DNA from: Thermoflexus hugenholtzii JAD2
GTDB lineage: Bacteria; Chloroflexota; UBA11872; UBA12225
Direction: 5' to 3'
NCBI GenBank assembly: GCA_945865725.1
Contig: CAMBEO010000020.1
Location: forward strand, 1-33,009
DNA length: 33,009 nt
Every line of letters begins with the position of its first letter. The first letter of the stretch is position 1. Shown here piece by piece: positions 1 through 9,028 of this stretch. The translations under genes and the position numbers were made by a program. The notes beneath the pieces were generated by a model. The model saw only the letters and a list, made by a program, of their open reading frames with translations, searched no databases and was not told the origin of the DNA.

Positions 1-423
1 AGCGACGGGCATGCGTGCGTTGGCGGTGGCATGATCTTCTCCGGCCGTGCCCGGCAGGGGAGACCGATCTGACGGGCGCGGCCGCCCCATTCATGCCACA
101 TCGCGGGCCCCGCCGCATCTGGACAACTCCGTGTCGCTACCTATGCCCGCGAAGCGGGGGAGGGGCTGGGGGTGGGGGCCGTCCTTGCCCGCCCTGCGGT
201 CGTCGTGTTGCGCCGACCGTCAGGCGACGGCGGGTTCGCCGCCTAGGCCCGCCCCGGCTGCGGACACGCCGATGCTCGTGACGCGCCACGATCCCGGAGG
301 GGACGCGGTTGCCCGCGCACCGACAACGGGACCCTGGCGCGCGAGGCGCACTCCCTGGACGTCGGCGCCTTCCCCCTGGCGCAACAAGCACCCCCAACGC
401 TTCGCGGGAGAGGGAAGCCCGGA
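1..423. other. Left-edge non-coding stretch with degraded repeat copies
   Basis: No convincing gene is visible. The open frames here are compositional: rich in Arg, Pro and Gly, with no recognisable domain. Two hairpin-like stretches belong to the dispersed repeat family of this window. One lies around 148-168 (CCCGCGAAGCGGGGGAGGGG). The other lies at 397-418 (CGCTTCGCGGGAGAGGGAAG) and ends only about five bases from the stop codon of the small gene that starts at 759. The interval is best read as the 3' flank of that gene. Confidence 0.5.
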
Positions 424-759
424 TCAGTCGTCGTGGGTGTCGTCTGGACCGTGGCGATGCCCGCCGTAGAGCCACTCGTCCTTGACGCGCGGGCGCATCA
501 GCCCCCGCAACTCGTCCTCGAGGGCACGATAGGTGTGCTCTGCCCCCGCGAGACGGGACCGCAAGTCCTCGGTGATTGTCTTGCCTCGCTCGGCGAGGGC
601 CTGCGCCTCCTCGCGCAAGGGGAAGAACTCGCGACCGGCGGCGGCGATTTCGCGGACCGCGTTCGCTCGGCGTTCGCGAAGGGACAGCGCCTCGCCCGTG
701 ACGGGGTCTACGGGCGCGGCCTCTGGATCACGGTAGTCGACGTCGCTCGGTCGGGCCAT
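424..759 (-). CDS. Small hypothetical protein (111 aa), charged and helical
   Basis: I do not recognise a family. The protein is highly charged. It opens with MARPSDVDYRDP, continues through an Arg/Glu/Ala-rich stretch of about residues 25-85 that looks alpha-helical and may form a coiled coil, and ends in an acidic, His-containing tail. I see no signal peptide, membrane segment or cysteine pair. The start at 759 is chosen because GGAGG lies six bases upstream; longer upstream readings run into the M20 gene region. It follows the M20 amidohydrolase gene by 44 bases on the same strand and is probably the last gene of that operon. A repeat hairpin sits directly after its stop codon. Confidence 0.65.
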   Translation of the reverse strand: MARPSDVDYRDPEAAPVDPVTGEALSLRERRANAVREIAAAGREFFPLREEAQALAERGKTITEDLRSRLAGAEHTYRALEDELRGLMRPRVKDEWLYGGHRHGPDDTHDD

Positions 760-803
760 CAGGATCCTCCACTGTCGAGATGCTGGTGCGCGGACACTTG
801 CGC

Positions 804-1994
804 TCAGTCGCCCGCGAGGAACGCGACGGCCGTACCGACCAGGACATCGACGCCGATCGGCAAGCACGCCTCGTCAATGTCAAACCGGGGCGAGTGCCCG
901 GGTCCGTCGATCCCCCGTGCCGGATTCGCGCTTCCGACCCGGAAGTAGCATCCGGGGACGGCCTCGAGGAAGTAGGCCATGTCATCTCCGCCAAGGCTTG
1001 CCTCGTGCGTGACAACGTTTGCTTCCCCAACTACCGCGCCGGCGACGCGCCGCACGATTTCGGTGACTTCTGGGTCATTGATCGTCGGGGGATACGCGCC
1101 GCCATCCCATTCCACGACGGCCGTGCCCCGGAACGACGCGGTGATCCCGGTCACGAGCTCGACCACGCGGTCTCGCAGGCGCAGGCGCAACTCGGGGTCA
1201 TAGGTCCGAAGCGTGCCGCGAAACTCGCACGTGTCCGCGATGACGTTCCCGACCGTGCCCGCATGGATGGCGCCGATCGTCAGGACGCCGGGTTGGGCGG
1301 GCGACTTCTCCCGCGTCATCAGGACGTGGAGTGACGGGATGACCTGGCACGCGATCGCGACCGGGTCGATCGAGAGGTGGGGGCGAGCGGCGTGGCCCCC
1401 CTTGCCCCGGATCGTGACCACGAAGCCATCGGTTGCCGCCGTTACCGGGCCGGGTTGGGCAGCGACCTGGCCGATGGGGATGGTATTCGCAAGGTGGATG
1501 CCGATCGCCGCTTGAACTCCGGTGAGCGCGCCGGCGGCGATCATCGGCGCGGCGCCGCCGTCGGTCTCCTCGGCGGGTTGGAACGCGAAGACGATGTCGC
1601 CGGGCAACTGGTCACGCCCGCGCGCGAGCACCCGCGCGGCGGTAGTTGCCATCGCGACATGCCCGTCGTGCCCGCAGGCGTGCATCTTCCCCGGAACGGT
1701 CGACCCGTGAGGTCGCCCCGGTGCCTCGAGTATGGGCAATGCATCCATGTCGGCGCGAATGAGGATGGTGCGGCGCCCGCTCGCCGGAGGCGTGCCCGCG
1801 CCCCGGAGGATCGCGACGACGCCCGTACCGGCCACCCCCTCGCGCACCTCTAGTCCTGCCTCGCGCGCAAGTTCGGCCACCCTCCCGGCCGTCCGGAACT
1901 CCTCCCACGCCAGTTCAGGATGCATGTGAAGGTCACGCCGAAGGTCTACGACGAACTGGTCATCCTCCGGCGTGCGGGCGAAGCGTCGTTCCAT
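804..1994 (-). CDS. M20-family metal-dependent amidohydrolase/aminoacylase
   Basis: This is a zinc amidohydrolase of the M20D group (hippurate hydrolase, IAA-amino-acid hydrolase and N-acyl-L-amino-acid amidohydrolase relatives), which cleaves an acyl or peptide amide bond in the cytosol. At 396 aa it has the usual family length. Visible signatures are HMHPELAWEE near residues 23-32, ADMDALP at 81-87, MHACGHDGH at 104-112 (metal ligands), AEE at 141-143 (the usual catalytic glutamates), GGHAARPH at 199-206 in the lid domain, and DMAYFLE near the C terminus. The start MERRFART is kept because it lies just before the conserved first helix. It begins 33 bases after the lipid-kinase stop codon and is followed by the small unknown gene, so the three are probably co-transcribed. 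The exact acyl substrate cannot be read from the sequence. Confidence 0.92.
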   Translation of the reverse strand: MERRFARTPEDDQFVVDLRRDLHMHPELAWEEFRTAGRVAELAREAGLEVREGVAGTGVVAILRGAGTPPASGRRTILIRADMDALPILEAPGRPHGSTVPGKMHACGHDGHVAMATTAARVLARGRDQLPGDIVFAFQPAEETDGGAAPMIAAGALTGVQAAIGIHLANTIPIGQVAAQPGPVTAATDGFVVTIRGKGGHAARPHLSIDPVAIACQVIPSLHVLMTREKSPAQPGVLTIGAIHAGTVGNVIADTCEFRGTLRTYDPELRLRLRDRVVELVTGITASFRGTAVVEWDGGAYPPTINDPEVTEIVRRVAGAVVGEANVVTHEASLGGDDMAYFLEAVPGCYFRVGSANPARGIDGPGHSPRFDIDEACLPIGVDVLVGTAVAFLAGD

Positions 1995-2027
1995 GCGCCG
2001 AGTGTAGCGAGGGGAGTCGGGTGCCGG

Positions 2028-2969
2028 TCAAGGCAACTGGTCCCACTCCGCCCTCGGGACCGACACGCTTACGCAGCCTGGCCTGACGCGGCCCTCGACC
2101 GGGGTCGACCCGACGAGCGATCCGTCGACGTGCACGGGGACTTGCCCATCTGGCGACTCGATCCGGACGGTCGACCCGCGCAGGAGGTGGAAGTGCGGGT
2201 GCCCGACGTGGGCGCCCCGATAAACCGAAGGGAAGAGGCGCACGGCCTCGAGCGACCCGATGTCTCCGATGATCGCGACGTCAAGGAGGCCGTCAGTCGG
2301 GTCGGCACCCGGCACGATTCGCAGTCCCCCGCCGTAGGTGGAGACGTTCGCGATGGTGACGGCAAACGCCGGGGCGTCGTACGCGACGCGCCCGTCAAGG
2401 ATCACCCGCATGCGCTGGCGCCGCCACGTCAGCAGGCCGAGGACGGCCGAGGCGCCGTAGGCCAGCGAGGCCGGGCGAATCCGCGACCGGGCGCGCATGC
2501 CGGTGACGTGGGCGTCAAGCCCCGCGCCGCCGGCCTGAAGGCAACCTCGCCCGCCGAGCTCGATCAGGTCAAGCTGCCCCCGGGGCGCTTCGATGACGTG
2601 GCGGATTGCCGTGGCGAGGGCGGCTGGTCCGGGGCGCAGTCGCGGGATGCCGAAGACGCGGGCGAGGTCGTTTCCCCCGCCTGCGGGAATGATCCCGAGG
2701 GCCGTGGGCGTCCCGGCGAGGCCTTCCGCGACCTCCCCGGCGGTCCCGTCCCCGCCGACGGCGACGACGATCGAGGCGCCTGCATCGGCGGCGCGCCGCG
2801 CAAGGTCCGTCGCCTCGCCCGGTCGGGTCGTGACGAGCACCGGTCCGGCATGTCCCGCGGCCCCGGCCGCCAGTGCGATGTCGGCGACCACCGACGCCGC
2901 CTTCCCGTGCGCTGCCGCCGGGTTTCCGATGTAGGCCGGGCCGCCGCGGACGAACGCCGTCATTTGCAT
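2028..2969 (-). CDS. Diacylglycerol kinase-fold lipid kinase (DagK/YegS type)
   Basis: The protein (313 aa) has the diacylglycerol kinase catalytic domain, which transfers phosphate from ATP to a lipid such as diacylglycerol or a sphingoid base at the inner membrane face. Signatures are VVAVGGDGTAGEV at about 68-80 (the GGDGT nucleotide loop), IIPAGGGNDLAR at 93-104, and YGGGLRIVPGADPTDGLLDV at 212-231, which is typical of the second domain. Two ATGs lie two codons apart (2969 and 2963); no strong ribosome-binding site separates them. Longer upstream readings translate the repeat at 3051-3079 and are rejected. The gene heads the run lipid kinase, M20 amidohydrolase, small protein. Lipid specificity is not predictable. 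Confidence 0.9.
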   Translation of the reverse strand: MQMTAFVRGGPAYIGNPAAAHGKAASVVADIALAAGAAGHAGPVLVTTRPGEATDLARRAADAGASIVVAVGGDGTAGEVAEGLAGTPTALGIIPAGGGNDLARVFGIPRLRPGPAALATAIRHVIEAPRGQLDLIELGGRGCLQAGGAGLDAHVTGMRARSRIRPASLAYGASAVLGLLTWRRQRMRVILDGRVAYDAPAFAVTIANVSTYGGGLRIVPGADPTDGLLDVAIIGDIGSLEAVRLFPSVYRGAHVGHPHFHLLRGSTVRIESPDGQVPVHVDGSLVGSTPVEGRVRPGCVSVSVPRAEWDQLP

Positions 2970-3050
2970 GGGTCCATCTGCATTTGGAGCAGGCTGTGGG
3001 GTTCGCGGACCAGGGCGACGGCCCCCACCATCGTTATCCGTGTACGCGAT

Positions 3051-3079
3051 CCCTCCCCCGCTGCGGCGGGAGAGGGAAG
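3051..3079. repeat. Dispersed palindromic repeat, type A copy
   Basis: The unit runs CCCTCCCCCGC, a short loop, then GCGGGAGAGGG and AAG. The two arms pair with one mismatch, so either strand can form a hairpin. It lies about 35 bases downstream of the stop codon of the epimerase-like gene (-) and upstream of the lipid kinase gene. The same core recurs in the 10533, 13322 and 24243 copies. Confidence 0.85.
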
Positions 3080-3114
3080 TACTAGCCCCCACCCGTTGCC
3101 TCCGGCCGCGCGCG

Positions 3115-4185
3115 TCATCGAAAGCTGATGATCCCGCTTGGCGAGACTGACGCGACGTGTCCCGGACCGGCGTCCGGAAGCGTGAACACGGTGAGCGCGA
3201 TCGTTACCTCGTGAGTCTCGCCCGGCTCGATCCAACGGGCGGTCCCCGCCTCGATTGCGCCGAGGAGGCCGTGACCCGGCCATGACGAGTGCGGCTCGAC
3301 GCCCATCACGTAGGCGCGCCCGTACCAGGGGTAGTCGCGCCCTCCACAAAACTCCTGCCATAACCAGAGGCACGGCAGGACATCGACCGGCCACGAAAGC
3401 CCCACGCCAATACCGGTTGCGGGGCTTTCTAGGGCGTACCAGCCGTCGGTGAGGTCGAGGACGTAGCCCATGTCGGCGGTGCCGGACGTCGGACCGGGGA
3501 CAATGCTCACGTCGACCGTGCCCCCGGTTGCGCCGTGCGCGAGTGGCCACTCCGCTCGCACCGACGGGGCGACGCGCGAGGTCTTCGGGTCGTTCGCCAC
3601 GTCCGCAAGGTACGTTGCCGCGGGTGCCGTCAGGCGCGCCCCCTCGCCAAGGAATGGAGCGCCGTAGGCCGGATGGTGCCCCCACATGTACGCGAGCCGA
3701 TCGGACCCGCAGTTCTTGACCGATTCCGTGATGCGCAGCGTCGCGGCTGACGGGTCCAGCGACATCCGGCGGCGCATGGAAAACGGCGACCGGCGCAACT
3801 CGGTCGAGAGGTCAAGGGTGGCTCCATCGGGGCCCTCGGCTACCTCGCAGTCCCAAGGTGCGACGGACGCCTCGCCATGGAACCCCAGGTCTGCTCCCTG
3901 ATACGTGACCGCATCACCTCCGTTCGGGAACAGCACCTGCCACCCGCCGGCGTAGTGGTCAAGCCATGCCACCTGTGACGCGCCGGCCGTCGACGTGCTC
4001 AAGGCGTGCGTTCGGAGTGGCCACGGCGCCTTCCACAACACGTCGACGCCCGTGCGACGGTCAATGATCGACCAGATTTCGGCGCCCTTTTCCGGGATCG
4101 TCACGACCTCGATCGCGTCATTCGCGAGGCGCATGGCTGGCCAGCCGTTGACCGTCGTTGCCGTCGCCTCGACCGTGCCGTCCAT
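3115..4185 (-). CDS. Aldose 1-epimerase (galactose mutarotase)-like protein
   Basis: A 356-aa cytosolic protein with the galactose-mutarotase-like fold, whose members interconvert sugar anomers or bind modified sugars. Supporting features are the early strand pattern [19 protein letters not shown], the paired histidines in [10 protein letters not shown] (His170-His171, in the place of the family's catalytic His), and the late segment ending VEPHSSWPG, which resembles the motif carrying the catalytic acidic residue. The segment [10 protein letters not shown] is rich in aromatic residues, as expected of a sugar-binding surface. The start at 4185 has GGGAGG six bases upstream; the longer frame adds only Arg/Pro-rich sequence. 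It faces away from the catalase gene. Substrate unknown; a DUF4432-type relative is an alternative name. Confidence 0.8.
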   Translation of the reverse strand: MDGTVEATATTVNGWPAMRLANDAIEVVTIPEKGAEIWSIIDRRTGVDVLWKAPWPLRTHALSTSTAGASQVAWLDHYAGGWQVLFPNGGDAVTYQGADLGFHGEASVAPWDCEVAEGPDGATLDLSTELRRSPFSMRRRMSLDPSAATLRITESVKNCGSDRLAYMWGHHPAYGAPFLGEGARLTAPAATYLADVANDPKTSRVAPSVRAEWPLAHGATGGTVDVSIVPGPTSGTADMGYVLDLTDGWYALESPATGIGVGLSWPVDVLPCLWLWQEFCGGRDYPWYGRAYVMGVEPHSSWPGHGLLGAIEAGTARWIEPGETHEVTIALTVFTLPDAGPGHVASVSPSGIISFR

Positions 4186-4366
4186 TCCGATCCTCCCGGA
4201 TGGCCATCGTACCCGCAGGTGCACGACGAACGGATCCCGACCCCGCCCGGGTCGGACACGGTGCCGTGGGTCACGCACCCTTGGTGCCTGTGTCATCCTT
4301 CCCCTGAGGGGACGAGTGAACCTCGCCGCAAGATCGGCACGCCTGCGCGCGTGCGGGTGGAGGCCC

Positions 4367-5932
4367 ATGGCAGCGAACGGGACACCGAAAGATGAAAGCG
4401 ACTCGGACGCCTCGCCGGCGTTCGCGGGTCCGCCCTTGACGACGCGTCAGGGGCAGCCAGTCTCAGAGAACCAGCACTCCCGGACGGTCGGGAATCGCGG
4501 GCCGGCAACCCTTGAGAACTACCACCTCCTCGAGAAGATCGCGCACTTCGACCGCGAACGCATCCCGGAGCGGGTCGTCCACGCGCGCGGTGCCGGCGCC
4601 CACGGGTACTTCGAGGCCTACGGCACGGTTGGCGACGTGCCGATCTCGACGTATACCCGAGCGCGCTTGCTGCAGGAGAACGGCAAGCGGACGCCGTTGT
4701 TCGTGCGGTTCTCGACCGTCGTCCACGGCGGGCACTCGCCGGAGAGCCTGCGGGACCCCCGCGGGTTCGCCGTCAAGTTCTATACCGAGGACGGCAACTG
4801 GGATCTCGTCGGCAACAACCTCCAGGTCTTCTTCATCCGCGACGCGATGAAGTTCCCGGACCTTGTCCACGCCTTCAAGCCCGACCCGGTCACCAACCGC
4901 CAGGACGCGAACCGGATCTTCGACTTCGTGAGCCTGTCCCCGTCGGCGATGCACATGGTCACGTTCCTGTTCAGCCCCTGGGGCATCCCGCAGGACTACC
5001 GGCACATGCGCGGCTCCGGCGTCCACGCCTACAAGTGGGTCAATGAGGCTGGGCACGCGGTCCTCGTGAAGTACCACTGGATACCGAGCCAGCCGGAAGT
5101 CAACTTGACGCAGGCCCAGGCGGACGCGATCCAATCGACGAACTTCAACCACGCGACCCAGGACCTCTACGACGCGATCGAGTCCGGAAACTTCCCCGAG
5201 TGGGAGTTGCGCGTCCAGATCATCGAAGACCACGCGCACCCGGAACTGGACTTCGACCCGCTCGACCCCACGAAGGTCTGGCCACCGGAGCAGTTCCCGC
5301 TTCGCCCGATCGGGAAGATGGTCCTGAACCGGAACCCCGTCAATTACTTCGCCGAGGTGGAGCAGGTCGCGTTCGGGACGGGGGTCCTCGTCGATGGCCT
5401 CGACTTCTCCGATGACAAGCTCCTGCAAGGTCGGACCTTCTCGTACTCGGATACGCAGCGCTACCGTGTCGGGCCGAATTACTTGCAACTGCCGATCAAC
5501 GCGCCCAAGGTCCAGGTCAATACGAACCAGCGCGACGGCGCGATGACCTATCACGTTGATGCCCTGGGTCAGGGTGCCAACCCGCACGTGAACTACGAGC
5601 CGACGAGCCGGGGCGGTTCGCAGGAGCAGTCGAAGGGTGCTCCCGCGCACGAGCCCGCATACGAAGCCCGCCTCGTTCGATCCGCTATCGACCGCACCAA
5701 CGACTACGGTCAGGCAGGCGACCGATTCCGTGCGTTCGAGGACTGGGAGCGCGACGAGCTGGTATCGAACCTGGTCGGCGCGCTGGCGCAGTGCAACCCG
5801 GACATCCAGGAACGGATGGTTGGGCACTTCAGCCAGTGCGATTCAAATTACGGTCGTCGCGTCGCGGAAGGCCTTGGGCTGACCGTGAACGGGGTCGCGG
5901 CGGTGCCTGCGACCGTCGCCGCGACGAGCTAG
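4367..5932 (+). CDS. Monofunctional heme catalase
   Basis: A 521-aa catalase converting hydrogen peroxide to water and oxygen. All key elements are present: [21 protein letters not shown] with catalytic His72, [19 protein letters not shown], the distal asparagine in [14 protein letters not shown] (Asn150), [19 protein letters not shown], and the heme-ligand tyrosine in [19 protein letters not shown] (Tyr360). There is no large-subunit C-terminal flavodoxin-like domain, so it is the small-subunit type, and no signal peptide, so it is cytosolic. The start at 4367 is preceded by GGTGGAGG with only three bases of spacing, which is tight; the much longer upstream frame is antisense to the epimerase gene and is rejected. 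It is monocistronic and ends in a strong hairpin. No OxyR- or PerR-type gene is adjacent. Confidence 0.97.
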   Translation: MAANGTPKDESDSDASPAFAGPPLTTRQGQPVSENQHSRTVGNRGPATLENYHLLEKIAHFDRERIPERVVHARGAGAHGYFEAYGTVGDVPISTYTRARLLQENGKRTPLFVRFSTVVHGGHSPESLRDPRGFAVKFYTEDGNWDLVGNNLQVFFIRDAMKFPDLVHAFKPDPVTNRQDANRIFDFVSLSPSAMHMVTFLFSPWGIPQDYRHMRGSGVHAYKWVNEAGHAVLVKYHWIPSQPEVNLTQAQADAIQSTNFNHATQDLYDAIESGNFPEWELRVQIIEDHAHPELDFDPLDPTKVWPPEQFPLRPIGKMVLNRNPVNYFAEVEQVAFGTGVLVDGLDFSDDKLLQGRTFSYSDTQRYRVGPNYLQLPINAPKVQVNTNQRDGAMTYHVDALGQGANPHVNYEPTSRGGSQEQSKGAPAHEPAYEARLVRSAIDRTNDYGQAGDRFRAFEDWERDELVSNLVGALAQCNPDIQERMVGHFSQCDSNYGRRVAEGLGLTVNGVAAVPATVAATS

Positions 5933-5943
5933 CTGGTTCCAGA

Positions 5944-5973
5944 GCAGGCCGACCCGTACACGGGTCGGCCTGC
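5944..5973. terminator. Strong hairpin after catalase, probably bidirectional
   Basis: The 30-base stretch is a near-complete palindrome: GCAGGCCGACCCGT, then AC, then ACGGGTCGGCCTGC. It lies 11 bases after the catalase stop codon and between two convergent genes. There is no U-run, so intrinsic termination is likely but not certain. Confidence 0.7.
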
Positions 5974-5976
5974 AAT

Positions 5977-5993
5977 ACCGCCTTGAGGGCGGT
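5977..5993. terminator. Second short hairpin between catalase and aldolase
   Basis: A perfect six-base stem, ACCGCC and GGCGGT, with a five-base loop, immediately after the first hairpin. It probably contributes to the same convergent termination zone. Confidence 0.45.
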
Positions 5994-6014
5994 GGGGTCC
6001 TTGCGTCCAGCCGA

Positions 6015-6043
6015 CGCTCGCCATCCAGTTCTGGAGGCGAGCG
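6015..6043. terminator. Third hairpin, 14 bases from the aldolase stop codon
   Basis: The arms CGCTCGCC and GGCGAGCG enclose TCCAG and CTGGA, giving about 13 base pairs with one bulged A. Its position suggests it serves the aldolase transcript on the minus strand. Confidence 0.55.
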
Positions 6044-6056
6044 CCTCGCTCGATCT

Positions 6057-6815
6057 CTACCAGGCCCGGGCGACCGCCGCGACCTCGCGCAAGCCACGGT
6101 CGACCGACGCGAAGTCCGAGCCGTAGTTCATGAAGGTGAACCCTTGGTTCACTCGCGCATTCGCGTCCTCGGCGGTCCCGGTGACATACCCGCATGGCGT
6201 CCCGGTGCGCCGGGACGCGTCCGCAACGGCTTGGACGAGCGCCGCGTGGCGGGTCTCGTCTCCCCCGCGGGATTTCACGTCGATCATCAGGTCGCCCGGT
6301 CCGATCAACACGACGGACACGCCTGGAACGCGCATGATCTCCTCGACGTTCGCGATCGCGTGCTCCGTCTCGACCATCACGGCAAGGAGGACCTCCTCGT
6401 TGGCGTGCGCGAAATAGTCCGCCACGCCGTCGCCGATGAGGCCGAGGCGCACGCCTCCGCCTGACCTCATGCCCAGGGGCGGGTAGAAGGCCGCGTTGGC
6501 GGCGGCGCGGGCCTGGTCGGCGTCCTGGACGTACGGGACGATGACACCGAGCGCGCCCATGTCCAGGACGCGATTGATCGTCCCCGGCTCGTTGCCCTTC
6601 ACCCGGACGATGGGAGCGGTGTCGGAGTGCAAGCAGCGCGCGAGCGCGTCATTGAGCGTGTGCTCCGACCACTGGCCGTGCTGCCAGTCAAGCCAGAGGT
6701 AGTCGAGGCCGACGAGTGCCGCCTGTTCGACGAGCGACGGCGAGTCGTACACGATCGCGGCGCCATTCACCGGACGGCCAGCGCGCAACTTCTCGAGCAC
6801 CTTGTTCTTCCGCAT
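6057..6815 (-). CDS. HpcH/HpaI-family class II aldolase
   Basis: A 252-aa metal-dependent aldolase of the HpaI group (2-keto-3-deoxy-L-rhamnonate aldolase, 4-hydroxy-2-oxoheptanedioate aldolase, 2-dehydro-3-deoxyglucarate aldolase), which splits 2-keto-3-deoxy acids into pyruvate and an aldehyde. The TIM-barrel signatures are visible: LDWQHG with His46, IVRVKG with Arg71, the metal-ligand acid in VMVETEHA (Glu149), IGPGDLMIDV with Asp175, and MNYGSD late in the barrel. The start MRKNKVLEKL at 6815 follows a GAGGG-containing leader and fits the family N terminus; a longer reading adds a Cys/Arg stretch with no similarity. With the mannonate-dehydratase-like gene about 4 kb away it could act on keto-deoxy sugar acids, but the substrate is unproven. 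Confidence 0.9.
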   Translation of the reverse strand: MRKNKVLEKLRAGRPVNGAAIVYDSPSLVEQAALVGLDYLWLDWQHGQWSEHTLNDALARCLHSDTAPIVRVKGNEPGTINRVLDMGALGVIVPYVQDADQARAAANAAFYPPLGMRSGGGVRLGLIGDGVADYFAHANEEVLLAVMVETEHAIANVEEIMRVPGVSVVLIGPGDLMIDVKSRGGDETRHAALVQAVADASRRTGTPCGYVTGTAEDANARVNQGFTFMNYGSDFASVDRGLREVAAVARAW

Positions 6816-6915
6816 CAACCCTCGTCCCTTCACCCTCGTCTGGGCGCAACACTTGACATGGCGCGACACCGAGGTCCGCGCCATTCTTGCAGGACGGCGC
6901 AGGTGCGGTGGGGCG

Positions 6916-7032
6916 GTGCTTTCCCGGGTCCGCGCAGCGCGGGGCGCTTGCGGCCAATGGAAGGGGGCAGGGGGTGAGGGGGCCGTGCTTCCCTTTCTCG
7001 CCGCAGCGTGGAGAGCTTGCGGCAGATGGAGG
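6916..7032. repeat. Two degenerate type B repeat copies
   Basis: Two diverged copies, about 6916-6960 and 6981-7032, run in the opposite orientation to the copies at 10695 and 13169. Shared marks are CGCAGCG(C/T)GG followed by CGCTTGCGG or AGCTTGCGG, and a leading GTGCTT(T/C)CC. They lie about 35 bases downstream of the transglutaminase stop codon, which is on the minus strand. No gene is seen in the 251-base interval 6816-7066. Confidence 0.7.
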
Positions 7033-7066
7033 GGGTGAGGGCCGTCCCTGCTGGCCAGTCGGCGCG

Positions 7067-7981
7067 TCAGACCTGTCCCGAGATCCCCGCGCCTTGCGGG
7101 AGGGGGCCAGGATCGACGGGATAGATCTCGACCTGGACATCCATCCGTTCACCGATAGCGGTCCCCTGGCGAACGCCGCGGGTCGGAGACGCATCGAAGT
7201 AGTCGAGACCGATGGCGACCCGCACGTACGCGTCACCCGGGCGGCAGTCGTTTGCCGGATCGAACGCCATCCAGCCTCGCCCGGGAACGTGCAGGTCTAC
7301 CCAGGCGTGACTCGCGTTCACCACGTGGTCGTGTCCCGGCCACATGTACCCGCTGACGTACCGGGCGGGGATGCCAAGGGCACGCGCGACGGCGATCAGC
7401 GCGTGCGCATGGTCCTGGCATACCCCGGCGCCACGGGCCATCGCCTCGTCCGCCGTCGTCAAGACATGGGTCGCACCAACCGTGAAGTCGATCCGGGCGC
7501 GCACGTCATGCATCATCCGTTCAAGCACGTGTTCTGACGGTGTCCAATCGCTTTCTTCTTCAGGGCGAAAGCCAGACGAGTCGATGAACTGTTGGATCGT
7601 CGACGCGGCCCGGGCGTGCGGCGTCTCCCTGAGCCAGTAAGACAGCGGCAGGTCGGTGGTACCACCGTTAGCCTCCGCCAATGCGTGAGAGGTCTCGACG
7701 ACGCCACCAGCGACCAGACGTGTCGACCGGTGCGGCGACGCCACGGATAGCAGATGCACGCGGTTCCCGTAACCATCCTCGGTGGCAACGAGCTGCGCGC
7801 GGATAGGAACCCGTGGTCGGCCCGCGTCCGATGGGTCCCCAAGGGTTGCGGATGCGCGAACTTCCCAGTTCAGCATGACCTGGCCGAAGTCGTTGCGGGG
7901 TGTCAGTCGCACGACTTGCGTCGCCGTGTCGACCGGGGACGCGTATTCGTACGTCGTGGCGTGGTGGATTCGGAGGCGCAT
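7067..7981 (-). CDS. Transglutaminase-like cysteine protein with N-terminal beta domain
   Basis: A 304-aa member of the bacterial transglutaminase-like superfamily (papain-like fold, usually peptidase or amide-transfer activity). The N-terminal bacterial domain opens with MRLRIHHATTYEYASPV and VVRLTPR. The catalytic triad is intact: Cys188 in GAGVCQDHAH, His225 in NASHAWVDL and Asp241 in FDPANDCRPG. It has no signal peptide, so it is cytosolic. It is the third gene of an operon with the ATP-grasp and alpha-E genes, 31 bases after the alpha-E stop codon. Family knowledge places this trio in a conserved peptide ligation or modification module; the natural target is unknown. A repeat pair lies just after the stop codon. 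Confidence 0.93.
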   Translation of the reverse strand: MRLRIHHATTYEYASPVDTATQVVRLTPRNDFGQVMLNWEVRASATLGDPSDAGRPRVPIRAQLVATEDGYGNRVHLLSVASPHRSTRLVAGGVVETSHALAEANGGTTDLPLSYWLRETPHARAASTIQQFIDSSGFRPEEESDWTPSEHVLERMMHDVRARIDFTVGATHVLTTADEAMARGAGVCQDHAHALIAVARALGIPARYVSGYMWPGHDHVVNASHAWVDLHVPGRGWMAFDPANDCRPGDAYVRVAIGLDYFDASPTRGVRQGTAIGERMDVQVEIYPVDPGPLPQGAGISGQV

Positions 7982-8012
7982 GGGGTCCTTGTAGCAACCG
8001 GTGATGGGACGG

Positions 8013-9023
8013 CTACTCGCCGAGGAGGTACTCGCGCCGGATCTCGTGGCCGATCGAGTTCATCGTCCCGATGAAACGCGTGAGGAACTCATGGAGGCCC
8101 TCGCCGTAGATGCGCTCGATAGTCGCTGTCCGGAGACCGTCCTCGATCGCCCGCGAGATCGCGAGCGGCCGGCGCGAAACCTCGCCCCGCTCCGGAGCCA
8201 GGTCCGCCCGCACAGGGGAGGCACCGCCGTCGGGCGCGTGGCTGCCGTCCGAGGCGATGCGCTCGAGGTAGTACGTGACCTGGGCGATGCAACTCACCAG
8301 CGAGCGTGGCATCTCTGGTCGCAGGATCATCAGCTCGGCGACGCGCACCGGGTCCAGGCGGTCCCGGTAGACCCAGTGGTAGGCACGATACGCGGACACG
8401 GCCCGAAGCACCGCCCCCCACTGGTATTCGTCGAGGGGGCCAGCCTCGCCCGGGGGGCGGGGAATGAGGACGTGGTACTTCACGTCGACGATCCGCGCCG
8501 AGTTTTCCGCTCGCTCCAGGAAGGTCCCTAGGCGGACCCACCAATACGCCTCGCTCCGGAGCATCGTGTTTGCGACCGCGCCACCGAACCGTTGCGACCG
8601 CTCCTTGACCCAGTCCAGGATCCTCGGAAGCCCCGCGACGGTGAAGTCATCATCGCGCCACGCCTGCGACTCGATCCACATGCCGTTCACGGCGTCCCAG
8701 ACGTCTTGCGACAAGGCCGTCCGGACGACGCGCGCGTTCTGTCGCACGACCGCGAGGGACGCGAAGATGGACGAGGGGTTCCGTACGTCCCGGACCAGAT
8801 GGTCAATGACGTTTCCAGCCGTGTGGATATCATGTGCTGAAGCGAAGGTCGCCTCGCACCCGGCCGCGTCGATCGTGGACGCCCACTCGCTCGCCGCGGC
8901 GTCCGGTTCCGTGACGACGCTTGCCATCCGCCGCCCGACGTCGAGCAAGCGCGCGGTGCTCTCGGCGCGTTCGATGTATCGCGCCATCCAGAAGAGGTTG
9001 TCGGCGGTCCGGCTCAGGAGCAT
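8013..9023 (-). CDS. Alpha-E domain protein (DUF403)
   Basis: A 336-aa all-helical alpha-E protein. The hallmark N terminus MLLSRTADNLFWMARYIERAESTARLL is followed by repeated ERAENSAR- and YYLERIASD-type helices. No enzymatic activity is established for the domain; it is named for its conserved helices and glutamates and occurs next to ATP-grasp peptide ligases. The start at 9023 is chosen because the domain begins exactly there and GAGGAGGG lies about ten bases upstream, overlapping the end of the ATP-grasp gene. Only five bases separate this start from the preceding stop codon, so translation is probably coupled. It likely acts as a partner of the ATP-grasp enzyme. Confidence 0.93.
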   Translation of the reverse strand: MLLSRTADNLFWMARYIERAESTARLLDVGRRMASVVTEPDAAASEWASTIDAAGCEATFASAHDIHTAGNVIDHLVRDVRNPSSIFASLAVVRQNARVVRTALSQDVWDAVNGMWIESQAWRDDDFTVAGLPRILDWVKERSQRFGGAVANTMLRSEAYWWVRLGTFLERAENSARIVDVKYHVLIPRPPGEAGPLDEYQWGAVLRAVSAYRAYHWVYRDRLDPVRVAELMILRPEMPRSLVSCIAQVTYYLERIASDGSHAPDGGASPVRADLAPERGEVSRRPLAISRAIEDGLRTATIERIYGEGLHEFLTRFIGTMNSIGHEIRREYLLGE

Positions 9024-9028
9024 CGCCG

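Noticed and set aside
1920-3128. Plus-strand frame of 402 codons opposite the lipid kinase
   Set aside because: Antisense shadow. The lipid kinase has its GGDGT and PAGGGN motifs on the other strand.
4463-5827. Long minus-strand frame opposite the catalase gene (454 codons)
   Set aside because: An antisense shadow caused by high GC. The catalase on the other strand has all catalytic residues.
6853-6858. A perfect TTGACA on the plus strand
   Set aside because: No -10 at suitable spacing and no plus-strand gene follows; it lies upstream of the aldolase on the opposite strand.
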